A DNA stretch of 64,000 nucleotides from positions 140,523-204,522 of the forward strand of contig NZ_DGIR01000009.1 of assembly GCF_002386445.1 (NCBI RefSeq). The letters run 5' to 3'. A program made the translations under genes and the position numbers. This DNA is from Pseudomonas sp. UBA4617. GTDB taxonomy: Bacteria; Pseudomonadota; Gammaproteobacteria; Pseudomonadales; Pseudomonadaceae. Below, piece after piece: positions 55,359 to 64,000 of this stretch. Positions within the stretch are counted from its first letter, which is position 1; each line of letters begins with the position of its first letter. Under the pieces are notes generated by a model. The model ran no database searches. It was given only the letters and a program-made list of their open reading frames with translations, and was not told the DNA's origin.

Positions 55359-55764
55359 GAAAAACAACAGCTTGGCGGTGGAACACGAGCCCATGTTAGC
55401 CCTTTGTCTAACCAGGGTCACTCGTTAAAGTCATCTTCGCCGCCTTACCTTCAGGCTTTTTTTGCCGTAGAATCATCCGGCCTTTTCAAAGGCAACAATG
55501 TCCGTTGGAAGCTGTTTTCAAAGCGTCACGAGCACAGTTCATCCGGTAGAACGGCGTTGGCCCGGGCCATGCATCCCTCGCATGCCCGTGCCAGCCCTCA
55601 TCAGCTTTCCGTTCTGCAGGCGTAAAACTTTGAAAGCAGCTTCTGTAAGGATTCCTTGCGACTCTGGCTGGGCGGCCCACAAAGCCGTGGCAGCGCATGG
55701 GTGCATTGAATGCTGGATGAGCGTCCCGGACCCCCTTTAGGGACCACTGATGAGGGAAATAACT
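55359..55764 (+). promoter_or_regulatory. acnB promoter and structured 5' leader
   Basis: TTACCT (55445-55450), 17-bp spacer, TAGAAT (55468-55473). The ~280-nt leader has nested stems: GAAGCTGTTTTCAAAG (55508-55523) with CTTTGAAAGCAGCTTC (55628-55643), 16 pairs with one wobble; GTAGAACGG (55546-55554) with CCGTTCTGC (55609-55617); and GGGCCATGC with GCATGCCC. Strongly suggests a regulatory RNA fold. Confidence 0.6.
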
Positions 55765-58374
55765 GTGCTTGAAGCCTACCGCAAACACATCGAAGAGCGT
55801 GCCGCCCTGGGCATCGTGCCCCAGCCGTTGAACGCCGAACAAACTGCAGGCCTGGTCGAGCTGCTGAAAAACCCGCCGGCCGGCGAAGAAGCCTTCCTCG
55901 TAGAACTGATCACCCACCGCGTACCACCAGGGGTCGACGAAGCCGCCTACGTCAAGGCCGCTTTCCTGTCCGCTATCGCCAAGGGCGAAGCCAAGTCGCC
56001 TTTGATCGACCGCAAGCACGCCACCGAACTGCTGGGCACCATGCAGGGCGGCTACAACATCGAAACGCTGGTCGCGCTGCTGGATGACGCCGAACTGGGC
56101 GCCGTCGCGGGCGAACAGCTCAAGCACACCCTGCTGATGTTCGATGCCTTCCACGACGTGGCTGAAAAAGCCAAGACCGGCAACGTCCATGCCAAGGCCG
56201 TACTGGAATCCTGGGCGGCCGGCGAGTGGTTCACCTCGCGTCCGGCGATCGCCGACAAGTACACCCTGACCGTGTTCAAGGTACCTGGCGAAACCAACAC
56301 CGACGACCTGTCGCCTGCCCCGGACGCCTGGTCGCGCCCTGACATCCCGCTGCACGCCCTGGCCATGCTGAAAATGGCCCGTGACGGCATCGAGCCGCAG
56401 CAGCCTGGTTCGGTCGGCCCGCTGGCCCAGATCGAAGCGGTCAAGGCCAAGGGCTTCCCGGTTGCCTACGTCGGTGACGTGGTCGGTACCGGCTCCTCGC
56501 GCAAATCGGCAACCAACTCGGTGCTGTGGTTCTTCGGCGACGACATCCCGTACGTACCAAACAAGCGCGCCGGTGGCTTCTGCTTCGGTACCAAGATCGC
56601 CCCGATCTTCTACAACACCATGGAAGACGCCGGCGCCCTGCCGATCGAATTCGACTGCACCAACCTGGCCATGGGCGACGTCATCGACGTTTACCCGTTC
56701 AAGGGCGAAGTGCGCCGTCACGGCAGCGACGAACTGGTCACCACCTTCCAGCTGAAAACCGAAGTGCTGCTGGATGAAGTCCGCGCTGGCGGCCGTATCC
56801 CGCTGATCGTCGGCCGCGGCCTGACCGAGAAGGCCCGCGCCGAACTGGGCCTGGGTGCTTCCGACCTGTTCAAGAAGCCGGAGCAGCCTGCCGACTCGGG
56901 CAAAGGCTTCACCCTGGCCCAGAAAATGGTCGGCCGTGCCTGCGGCCTGCCGGAAGGCAAGGGCGTACGCCCAGGTACCTACTGCGAGCCGAAGATGACC
57001 ACCGTCGGTTCCCAGGACACCACTGGCCCGATGACCCGCGACGAGCTGAAAGACCTGGCGTGCCTGGGCTTCTCCGCCGACCTGGTGATGCAGTCGTTCT
57101 GCCACACCGCGGCCTATCCGAAGCCGATCGACGTCACTACCCACCACACCCTGCCAGACTTCATCCGCACCCGTGGCGGCGTGTCGCTGCGCCCGGGCGA
57201 CGGCATCATCCACAGCTGGCTGAACCGCATGCTGATGCCCGACACCGTGGGTACCGGTGGCGACTCGCACACCCGCTTCCCGATCGGCATTTCGTTCCCG
57301 GCCGGTTCCGGCCTGGTAGCCTTCGCTGCTGCCACCGGTGTCATGCCGCTGGACATGCCGGAATCAGTACTGGTGCGCTTCAAGGGCAAGCTGCAACCAG
57401 GTATCACCCTGCGTGACCTGGTCCATGCCATCCCTTACTACGCCATCCAGAAAGGCCTGCTGACCGTCGAGAAGAAAGGCAAGAAGAACATCTTCTCCGG
57501 CCGCATCCTCGAGATCGAAGGCCTGAACGACCTGACCGTCGAGCAAGCCTTCGAGCTGTCCGACGCCTCGGCCGAGCGTTCCGCTGCCGGTTGCACCATC
57601 AAGTTGCCGGAAAAGGCCATTGCCGAGTACCTGCAGTCGAACATCACCCTGCTGCGCTGGATGATCGGCGAAGGCTACGGCGACGCCCGCACCCTGGAGC
57701 GTCGCGCCCAGGCCATGGAAGCCTGGCTGGCCAAGCCTGAGCTGCTGTCGGCCGACGCCGATGCCGAATACGCTGAAATCATCGAGATCGACCTGGCCGA
57801 CGTCAAGGAGCCTGTGCTCTGCGCGCCGAACGACCCGGACGATGCACGCCTGCTGTCCTCGGTACAGGGCGAGAAGATCGACGAAGTGTTCATCGGTTCG
57901 TGCATGACCAACATCGGTCACTTCCGCGCCGCCGGCAAGCTGCTGGACAAGGTCAAGGGCGGTATCCCTACCCGTCTGTGGCTGGCTCCGCCAACCAAGA
58001 TGGACGCTCACCAGCTGACCGAAGAAGGCTACTACGGCATCTACGGCAAGGCCGGTGCGCGCATGGAAATGCCAGGCTGCTCGCTGTGCATGGGTAACCA
58101 GGCGCGTGTGCAGACCGGTTCGACCGTGGTGTCCACCTCGACCCGCAACTTCCCGAACCGCCTGGGCGACGCCACCAACGTGTACCTGGCATCGGCCGAA
58201 CTGGCGGCTGTCGCTTCGATCATCGGCAAGCTGCCGACCGTCGAAGAGTACATGCAGTACGCGAAAGACATCGACAGCATGGCTGCAGACGTCTACCGCT
58301 ACCTGAGCTTCGACCAGATCGCCGAGTTCCGCGAAGCGGCAGCCAACGCCAAGATCCCGGTGGTTCAGGCGTAA
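55765..58374 (+). CDS. acnB: Aconitate hydratase B
   Basis: 869 aa. Begins LEAYRKHIEERAALGIVP, as in AcnB. Fe-S cluster cysteines lie in FIGSCMTNIGH and GCSLCMGNQ, and substrate-binding motifs in TGGDSHTRFPIGIS. Catalyses citrate-isocitrate conversion in the TCA cycle and, in this family, methylisocitrate. GTG start at 55765 chosen because homologues begin here and GAGGGA lies 7-9 nt upstream; the ATG at 55750 would add five residues. Followed by a terminator. Confidence 0.97.
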   Translation: MLEAYRKHIEERAALGIVPQPLNAEQTAGLVELLKNPPAGEEAFLVELITHRVPPGVDEAAYVKAAFLSAIAKGEAKSPLIDRKHATELLGTMQGGYNIETLVALLDDAELGAVAGEQLKHTLLMFDAFHDVAEKAKTGNVHAKAVLESWAAGEWFTSRPAIADKYTLTVFKVPGETNTDDLSPAPDAWSRPDIPLHALAMLKMARDGIEPQQPGSVGPLAQIEAVKAKGFPVAYVGDVVGTGSSRKSATNSVLWFFGDDIPYVPNKRAGGFCFGTKIAPIFYNTMEDAGALPIEFDCTNLAMGDVIDVYPFKGEVRRHGSDELVTTFQLKTEVLLDEVRAGGRIPLIVGRGLTEKARAELGLGASDLFKKPEQPADSGKGFTLAQKMVGRACGLPEGKGVRPGTYCEPKMTTVGSQDTTGPMTRDELKDLACLGFSADLVMQSFCHTAAYPKPIDVTTHHTLPDFIRTRGGVSLRPGDGIIHSWLNRMLMPDTVGTGGDSHTRFPIGISFPAGSGLVAFAAATGVMPLDMPESVLVRFKGKLQPGITLRDLVHAIPYYAIQKGLLTVEKKGKKNIFSGRILEIEGLNDLTVEQAFELSDASAERSAAGCTIKLPEKAIAEYLQSNITLLRWMIGEGYGDARTLERRAQAMEAWLAKPELLSADADAEYAEIIEIDLADVKEPVLCAPNDPDDARLLSSVQGEKIDEVFIGSCMTNIGHFRAAGKLLDKVKGGIPTRLWLAPPTKMDAHQLTEEGYYGIYGKAGARMEMPGCSLCMGNQARVQTGSTVVSTSTRNFPNRLGDATNVYLASAELAAVASIIGKLPTVEEYMQYAKDIDSMAADVYRYLSFDQIAEFREAAANAKIPVVQA

Positions 58375-58412
58375 GCTGAGCGGCAAGGTGTAAGCTGCAA
58401 GTTGCAAGAAGA

Positions 58413-58442
58413 AGCCCCGGCAGAAATGCCGGGGCTTTTTTG
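58413..58442 (+). terminator. acnB terminator
   Basis: AGCCCCGGC-AGAAAT-GCCGGGGCT followed by T7 on the + strand, 38 bp after the acnB stop. Confidence 0.9.
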
Positions 58443-58471
58443 TGGGCTCTGTGCAGGCCCTTGCCGGCCTC

Positions 58472-59956
58472 TCAGATTACAAACAGGTCCACGAACCGAT
58501 GCACTGCCATCCCCTCCAGGGCCTGCTGGTTCTTGCATACCGACAGAATCTCCTCACACCGTTGCCGGGCGAACCTCGTCGCCAGGTTGGCCCTGAACTT
58601 CGCCTCCAGCAACGGTATGCCCTCCGCCCGCCGGCGCCGATGACCGATTGGGTACTCCACCACCACCTGCTCGGTACTGCTGCCATCCTTGAAGAACACC
58701 TGCAGCGCGTTGGCGATCGAGCGCTTGTCCGGTTCCAGGTACTCGCGGCTGAAGCGAGGGTCTTCCACCACCTCCATTTTCTCGCGCAGGCGGTCGATGC
58801 TTGGATGGCTGGCGTGGAAGGCGTCTTCATATTGCTCGGCCACCAGATGCCCGAAAATCAAGGGCACTGCCACCATGTACTGCAAGCAATGGTCGCGGTC
58901 GGCAGCGTTGGCCAGTGGGCCGCTCTTTGAAATAATGCGGATTGCCGACTCCTGTGTGGTGATGACAATGCGGTCCACCTCGTGCAGGCGATTGCGTACC
59001 CGCGGGTGCAGGCTGACTGCCGCCTCACAGGCAGTCTGGGCATGGAACTCGGCAGGGAAACTGACCTTGAACAGCACGTTCTCCATGACATAGCTACCCA
59101 GGGCCTGCGGCACGCGCAGCGCCTGTTGCTCGGCAGGCTTGAGTGCCAGGTCCTTGTTGGTGTGGCTGAACAGTACGTCGTAGAAACCCCATTGTGGCGC
59201 AGTGAGCACACTTGGCACGCCCATTTCGCCACGCAGGGCGATATCGGCCAGGCGCACACCACGGCTGGAAGCATCCCCGGCAGCCCAGGATTTGCGCGAA
59301 CCGGCGTTGGGCGCGTGGCGGTAGGTGCGCAGTGCCTGGCCGTCAACGAAGGCGTGGGACAAGGCACTGAGCATCTGCTCACGGTTGGCTCCCATCAGCC
59401 TTGCGCACACTGCGGTGGACGCGACCTTGACCAATATCACGTGGTCGAGGCCAACGCGATTGAAGGCGTTTTCCAGCGCCAGCACACCCTGGATCTCATG
59501 GGCCATGACCATGGCTTCCAGTACATCACGCATCAGCAGTGGTGCTTCACCGGCGGCCACGCGCCTTTGCGACAGATGGTCGGCGACTGCCAGGATGCCA
59601 CCGAGGTTATCCGAGGGGTGAGCCCATTCGGCGGCCAGCCAGGTGTCGTTATAGTCCAGCCAGCGCACCGTGCAGCCGATGTCCCAGGCCGCCTTGACCG
59701 GGTCGAGGCGGTAGCTGGTACCGGGGACACGGGCGCCATTGGGCACCACTGTACCTTCCACCAGCGGACCGAGCAGTTTGCTGCATTCGGGGAAGCGCAA
59801 GGCCAGCAGGCCGCAGCCGAGGGTATCCATCAGGCAGTTGCGGGCGGTGTCCAGGGCTTCAGGTGATTCGACCCGGTAGCCGAGGGCGTAGTCGGCAAGG
59901 GTTTGCAGCACCTGGTCGTAATCCGGGCGGTCATTGAGGTCTACGTTGGCGCTCAT
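58472..59956 (-). CDS. prpD: 2-methylcitrate dehydratase PrpD
   Basis: 494 aa, MmgE/PrpD family: LNDRPDYDQVLQTLADYALG at the start, DTLGCGLLALRF, VRWLDYNDTWLAAEWAHPSD and EIQGVLALENAFNR. Dehydrates 2-methylcitrate. Last gene here of the leftward methylcitrate operon (acnD-prpF-prpD). Confidence 0.95.
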   Translation of the reverse strand: MSANVDLNDRPDYDQVLQTLADYALGYRVESPEALDTARNCLMDTLGCGLLALRFPECSKLLGPLVEGTVVPNGARVPGTSYRLDPVKAAWDIGCTVRWLDYNDTWLAAEWAHPSDNLGGILAVADHLSQRRVAAGEAPLLMRDVLEAMVMAHEIQGVLALENAFNRVGLDHVILVKVASTAVCARLMGANREQMLSALSHAFVDGQALRTYRHAPNAGSRKSWAAGDASSRGVRLADIALRGEMGVPSVLTAPQWGFYDVLFSHTNKDLALKPAEQQALRVPQALGSYVMENVLFKVSFPAEFHAQTACEAAVSLHPRVRNRLHEVDRIVITTQESAIRIISKSGPLANAADRDHCLQYMVAVPLIFGHLVAEQYEDAFHASHPSIDRLREKMEVVEDPRFSREYLEPDKRSIANALQVFFKDGSSTEQVVVEYPIGHRRRRAEGIPLLEAKFRANLATRFARQRCEEILSVCKNQQALEGMAVHRFVDLFVI

Positions 59957-60009
59957 ATGCAGCTCCCTTCAGAATTGCCGAAGCTGCCTGACAGCCCTGT
60001 CGCGGCACA

Positions 60010-60066
60010 AGGCGCCATGCAGGAGCGGCCTTGGGTCGCGACAGGGCCGCAAAGCGGCCCCAACCC
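60010..60066. repeat. REP-like palindrome between prpF and prpD
   Basis: GGAGCGGCCTTGGGTCGCGA then CAGGGCCGCAAAGCGGCCCC, with two short stems, like the REP family of P. putida. A truncated copy starts at about 63982. Intergenic and probably 3'-UTR of prpF. Confidence 0.65.
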
Positions 60067-60090
60067 TAAAGCCGAGCGCCAGTGGGTGCG

Positions 60091-61281
60091 TTAGAAGCTA
60101 TCGCCAGGTACGCGAACCCAGCCCTCCATCAGCACCCGGGCACTGCGGCTCATGATTGCCTTGGTCACTGTCCACTCACCATTCACCTGGCGCGCCTCGG
60201 CCCCCACCCGCAGGGTGCCTGAGGGGTGCCCGAAACGCACGGCGCTACGCTCGCCGCCGCCAGCGGCCAGGTTCACCAGCGTGCCCGGAATGGCCGCCGC
60301 AGTACCGATAGCCACTGCGGCCGTACCCATCATGGCGTGGTGCAGCTTGCCCATCGACAAGGCGCGCACCAGCAGATCGATATCACCCGCCTGAACCACC
60401 TTGCCACTGGAGGCAGTGTAGGTGCTCGGCGGCGCGACGAACGCCACTTTTGGCGTGTGCTGACGCCCGGCAGCCTGGTCGACGTGCTCGATCAGCCCCA
60501 TGCGCACGGCGCCATGGGCGCGGATCGTCTCGAAGCGCAGCAGTGCCTGCGAATCGCCGTTGATGGCATCCTGCAGCTCAGTGCCGGTGTAGCCTATGTC
60601 TGCCGCATTGACGAAGATGGTCGGGATGCCGGCATTGATCAGGGTCGCCTTGAAGCTCCCCAGCCCCGGCACCACGAGGTCATCGACCAGGTTACCGGTG
60701 GGGAACATCGCGCCACCGTCGCCGTCTTCGTCGGCCGCCGGGTCGAGGAACTCGAGCTGCACCTCGGCGGCCGGGAAAGTCACCCCGTCCAGCTCGAAGT
60801 CGCCGGTTTCCTGCACCTCACCTTCGCTGACAGGCACGTGGGCGATGATCGTCTTGCCGATATTGGCCTGCCAGATGCGAACGGTGGCGATGCCATTGCG
60901 CGGTATGCGCGCGGGGTCGACCAGGCCGCTGCCGATGGCGAACGAACCGACTGCAGCGGAGAGGTTGCCACAGTTGCCGCTCCAGTCGACGAAGGCCTTG
61001 TCGATGCTGACCTGGCCGAACAGGTAGTCGACATCGTGATCGGGCTTGTTGCTCGGCGACAGGATCACGCTCTTGCTGGTGCTCGAGGTGGCGCCGCCCA
61101 TGCCGTCGATCTGTTTGCCATAGGGGTCCGGGCTGCCGATCACCCGCAGCAGCAGGGCATCGCGAGCCGGCCCGGGGGTTTGCGCCCGCTCGGGCAGGTC
61201 TTGCAGGCGGAAGAACACGCCTTTGCTGGTGCCGCCACGGATGTAGGTGGCGGGGATTCTGATCTGGGCTGCATGTGCCAT
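60091..61281 (-). CDS. prpF: PrpF (AcnD-accessory isomerase)
   Basis: 396 aa from MAHAAQIRIPATYIRGGTSK; IRGGTSKGVFF is the PrpF signature (diaminopimelate-epimerase-like fold), with GNCGNLSAAVG and VSIDKAFVDWSG. Acts with AcnD in the methylcitrate cycle, probably as an aconitate isomerase. Start at 61281; the ATG at 61308 adds nine residues. Confidence 0.94.
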   Translation of the reverse strand: MAHAAQIRIPATYIRGGTSKGVFFRLQDLPERAQTPGPARDALLLRVIGSPDPYGKQIDGMGGATSSTSKSVILSPSNKPDHDVDYLFGQVSIDKAFVDWSGNCGNLSAAVGSFAIGSGLVDPARIPRNGIATVRIWQANIGKTIIAHVPVSEGEVQETGDFELDGVTFPAAEVQLEFLDPAADEDGDGGAMFPTGNLVDDLVVPGLGSFKATLINAGIPTIFVNAADIGYTGTELQDAINGDSQALLRFETIRAHGAVRMGLIEHVDQAAGRQHTPKVAFVAPPSTYTASSGKVVQAGDIDLLVRALSMGKLHHAMMGTAAVAIGTAAAIPGTLVNLAAGGGERSAVRFGHPSGTLRVGAEARQVNGEWTVTKAIMSRSARVLMEGWVRVPGDSF

Positions 61282-61351
61282 GGGTGTGCTGTCCTGTATG
61301 AAACGCATATGGCCGCTGGGGCTGCCTTGCAGCCAAAGCGGCCCCCTGCAA

Positions 61352-63940
61352 TTACACGGTGGCTTCGAGGAAGTCCTGGGCGAAGCGCTGCAGCACCCCG
61401 CCCGCTTCGTAGATCGACACTTCCTCGGCGGTGTCCAGGCGACAGGTCACCGGCACTTCCAGGCGCTCACCGTTGGCCCGGGTCACCACCAGGGTCAGGG
61501 TCGCCCGTGGCGTACGCGCCCCCAGCACGTCGTAGGTCTCGCTGCCGTCCAGGGCCAAGGTCTTGCGGTCGGTACCCGACTTGAACTCCAGCGGCAGTAC
61601 ACCCATGCCCACCAGGTTGGTGCGGTGGATACGTTCGAAGCCTTCGGCGACGATCGCCTCGACCCCGGCCAGGCGCACACCCTTGGCCGCCCAGTCACGC
61701 GACGAGCCCTGGCCGTAGTCGGCGCCGGCGACGATGATCAGCGGCTGCTTGCGCTGCATGTAGGTCTCGATCGCCTCCCACATGCGGGTAACCTTGCCTT
61801 CCGGCTCGATCCGCGCCAGCGAACCCTGCTTCACGCTGCCATCTTCATTGCGCACCATTTCGTTGAACAGCTTGGGGTTGGCGAAAGTGGCACGCTGGGC
61901 CGTCAGGTGGTCGCCACGGTGGGTGGCGTAGGAGTTGAAGTCCTCTTCCGGCAGGCCCATCCTGGCCAGGTACTCACCCGCGGCGCTGTCGGGCATGATG
62001 GCGTTGGACGGCGACAGGTGGTCGGTGGTGATGTTGTCCGGCAGCACCGCCAGCGGACGCATGCCGCGCAGGGTACGTTCGCCGGCCAGGGCCCCTTCCC
62101 AGTATGGCGGGCGACGGATATAGGTGCTCATCGGGCGCCAGTCGTACAACGGCGCCACCTTCGGCCCACGGTCTTCCTCGATGGCGAACATCGGGATGTA
62201 CACCTTGCGGAACTGCTCCGGCTTGACCGCGGCGCGTACCACCGCATCGATCTCTTCATCGCTTGGCCAGATGTCCTTGAGGCGGATTTCCTTGCCATCG
62301 ACCACGCCCAGCACATCCTTCTCGATGTCGAAGCGGATGGTACCGGCGATGGCGTAGGCCACCACCAGCGGCGGCGAGGCGAGGAAGGCCTGCTTGGCAT
62401 AGGGGTGGATCCGCCCGTCGAAGTTACGGTTGCCCGACAGCACGGCGGTGGCGTACAGGTCGCGGTCGATGATCTCTTGCTGGATCACCGGGTCCAGGGC
62501 GCCGGACATGCCGTTGCAGGTGGTGCAGGCGAAGGCGACGATGCCGAAGCCGAGCTGCTCCAGCTCCTTTTCCAGCCCCGCTTCCTCAAGGTACAGCTGC
62601 ACGGCCTTGGAGCCCGGCGCCAGCGACGACTTGACCCATGGCTTGCGGGCCAGGCCCAGCTTGTTGGCGTTGCGTGCCAGCAAACCTGCGGCAATCACGT
62701 TGCGCGGATTGCTGGTGTTGGTGCAGCTGGTAATGGCAGCGATGATCACTGCGCCATCCGGCATCTGCCCGGGCACTTCTTCCCACTTGCCGGCGATACC
62801 CTTGGCCGCCAGGTCGCTGGTGGCTACCCGGGCATGCGGGTTGGACGGGCCAGCCATGTTACGCACCACGCTGGCCAGGTCGAAGCTCAGGGTGCGCTCG
62901 TACACCGCACCACCCAGGCTGTCGGCCCACAGGCCAGTGGTCTTGGCATAGGTTTCCACCAGCCGGACCTGCTGCTCTTCGCGGCCGGTCAGGCGCAGGT
63001 AGTCGATGGTCTGCTGGTCGATGGCAAACATCGCTGCAGTGGCGCCGTACTCCGGGGCCATGTTGGAGATGGTGGCACGGTCGCCCAGGGTCAGGGCGCG
63101 AGCGCCCTCGCCGTGGAACTCCAGGTAGGCACCGACGACCTTCTGCTTGCGCAGGAATTCGGTGAGGGCCAGCACCAGGTCGGTGGCGGTGATGTTCGGC
63201 GCCAGCTTGCCGGTCAGCTCGACGCCGACGATTTCCGGCAGGCGCATCCACGAGGCGCGGCCGAGCATCACGTTTTCCGCTTCCAGCCCCCCCACCCCGA
63301 TGGCGATCACGCCCAGTGCGTCGACGTGCGGGGTATGGCTGTCGGTGCCGACGCAGGTGTCCGGGTAGGCCAGGCCACGGTCGTTGTGAACGACCGGCGA
63401 CATCTTCTCCAGGTTGATCTGGTGCATGATGCCGTTGCCCGGCTGGATCACGTCGACGTTCTTGAACGCTTTCTTGGTCCAGTTGATGAAGTGGAAGCGA
63501 TCTTCGTTACGGCGGTCCTCGATGGCCCGGTTCTTTTCGAAGGCCTGCGGGTCGAAGCCACCGCACTCGACGGCCAGCGAGTGGTCGACGATCAGCTGTA
63601 CCGGCACCACCGGGTTGACCTGGGCCGGGTCGCCGCCTTTGTCGGCAATGGCGTCACGCAGGCCGGCGAGGTCGACCAACGCGGTCTGGCCAAGGATGTC
63701 ATGGCATACCACTCGCGCCGGGAACCACGGGAAGTCGAGCTCGCGCTTGCGCTCGATCAACTGGCCCAGCGAGGCATCGAGGGTAGCCGGGTCACAACGG
63801 CGCACCAGGTTTTCGGCGAGCACGCGGGAGGTGTAGGGCAGCCCGTCGTAGGCGCCGGGCTTGATCGCCTCGACCGCTGCGCGGGCATCGAAATAGTCCA
63901 GGTCGGTGCCTGGAAGGGCTTTGCGGTATGCAGTGTTCAT
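61352..63940 (-). CDS. acnD: Fe/S-dependent 2-methylisocitrate dehydratase AcnD
   Basis: 862 aa. MNTAYRKALPGTDLDYFDAR start typical of AcnD, with Fe-S cysteines in TSCTNTSNPRN and FACTTCNGMSG, and GADYGQGSSRDWAAKG. With PrpF converts 2-methylcitrate toward 2-methyl-cis-aconitate. First of the operon genes visible here; prpB/prpC are expected beyond the right edge. Double ATG; I use the second. Confidence 0.95.
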   Translation of the reverse strand: MNTAYRKALPGTDLDYFDARAAVEAIKPGAYDGLPYTSRVLAENLVRRCDPATLDASLGQLIERKRELDFPWFPARVVCHDILGQTALVDLAGLRDAIADKGGDPAQVNPVVPVQLIVDHSLAVECGGFDPQAFEKNRAIEDRRNEDRFHFINWTKKAFKNVDVIQPGNGIMHQINLEKMSPVVHNDRGLAYPDTCVGTDSHTPHVDALGVIAIGVGGLEAENVMLGRASWMRLPEIVGVELTGKLAPNITATDLVLALTEFLRKQKVVGAYLEFHGEGARALTLGDRATISNMAPEYGATAAMFAIDQQTIDYLRLTGREEQQVRLVETYAKTTGLWADSLGGAVYERTLSFDLASVVRNMAGPSNPHARVATSDLAAKGIAGKWEEVPGQMPDGAVIIAAITSCTNTSNPRNVIAAGLLARNANKLGLARKPWVKSSLAPGSKAVQLYLEEAGLEKELEQLGFGIVAFACTTCNGMSGALDPVIQQEIIDRDLYATAVLSGNRNFDGRIHPYAKQAFLASPPLVVAYAIAGTIRFDIEKDVLGVVDGKEIRLKDIWPSDEEIDAVVRAAVKPEQFRKVYIPMFAIEEDRGPKVAPLYDWRPMSTYIRRPPYWEGALAGERTLRGMRPLAVLPDNITTDHLSPSNAIMPDSAAGEYLARMGLPEEDFNSYATHRGDHLTAQRATFANPKLFNEMVRNEDGSVKQGSLARIEPEGKVTRMWEAIETYMQRKQPLIIVAGADYGQGSSRDWAAKGVRLAGVEAIVAEGFERIHRTNLVGMGVLPLEFKSGTDRKTLALDGSETYDVLGARTPRATLTLVVTRANGERLEVPVTCRLDTAEEVSIYEAGGVLQRFAQDFLEATV

Positions 63941-63981
63941 CATTCAGGCTCGGTCACAGGATTCGGAAGTCTCCGCCGCCC

Positions 63982-64000
63982 CTGTGGGAGCGGGCTTGCC
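63982..64000. repeat. Truncated REP-like sequence at window end
   Basis: CTGTGGGAGCGGGCTTGCC is the usual left half of the P. putida REP. It is cut off by the window edge, so identification rests on this half only. Confidence 0.6.

Noticed and set aside
55486..57270. 594-codon leftward frame opposite acnB
   Set aside because: It lies over acnB, which has clear family identity. The frame is low-complexity, lacks start signals and is a G+C-bias shadow.
1..64000. CRISPR array, reverse transcriptase/retron or diversity-generating retroelement, insertion sequence
   Set aside because: No spaced direct repeats of the array type, no YxDD polymerase protein and no transposase in any frame I read.

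Overview
The window is Pseudomonas chromosome, most likely of the P. putida group. The evidence is the high G+C, the acnB and acnD-prpF-prpD genes, and P. putida-style REP-like sequences. It carries an apparently complete lambdoid siphophage prophage of about 53.1 kb (1340-54457). The prophage is bounded by a 17-bp direct repeat, and the right copy is the first 17 bases of host queD, start codon included. Host flanks are a divergent gene stub and a patatin-like lipase on the left (1-1286). On the right (54441-64000) are queD, a DUF1289 gene, acnB with a structured leader, and part of the methylcitrate (propionate) operon.

Prophage layout, left to right. (a) 1340-4429: attL, integrase, a divergent pair of small genes and an SRAP gene sharing a textbook LexA box, and two paralogous small genes. 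(b) 4499-6465: an A+T-rich three-gene operon encoding a GHKL ATPase, a DUF4325/STAS-like protein and a membrane protein. This is the best candidate for an undescribed system. (c) 6600-31552, all leftward: spanins, lysozyme-like protein, tail fibre module, tail tip, tape measure, frameshifted tail chaperones, major tail protein, connectors, capsid, scaffold, head morphogenesis, portal, terminase and holins. Several intrinsic terminators and a superinfection-immunity-like gene interrupt this block. (d) 31590-32600: a rightward hicAB toxin-antitoxin pair against the late direction, and tandem leftward terminators. (e) 32664-39081, leftward early genes: a candidate Q-position gene, NinG, NinB, an HNH/AP2 endonuclease, P-like and O-like replication genes with iterons, a Rha/KilAC antirepressor and Cro. 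(f) 39178-41250: S24-type repressor, a lipoprotein, a DUF1654 gene, and related operators on both sides of the repressor. (g) 41250-54377, rightward early operon: boxA-bearing leader, a strongly structured untranslated element, many small genes, a Sak4-like ATPase / SSB-like / DEDDh exonuclease recombination set, two DNA methyltransferases and an AlpA-like excisionase candidate. Three genes in this block lie on the opposite strand.

Inferred working. The repressor silences a leftward promoter (cro, replication) and a rightward promoter (recombination, methylation). A Q-like factor would carry late transcription through the terminators. Integrase plus the AlpA-like protein act on att sites flanked by paired AGTACAT arm motifs. 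Superinfection and host-interaction genes (Imm-like, lipoprotein, membrane proteins, the GHKL/STAS cassette, hicAB) are spread through the lysogenic map. All protein assignments come from reading the sequences and from family knowledge; no database search was run.
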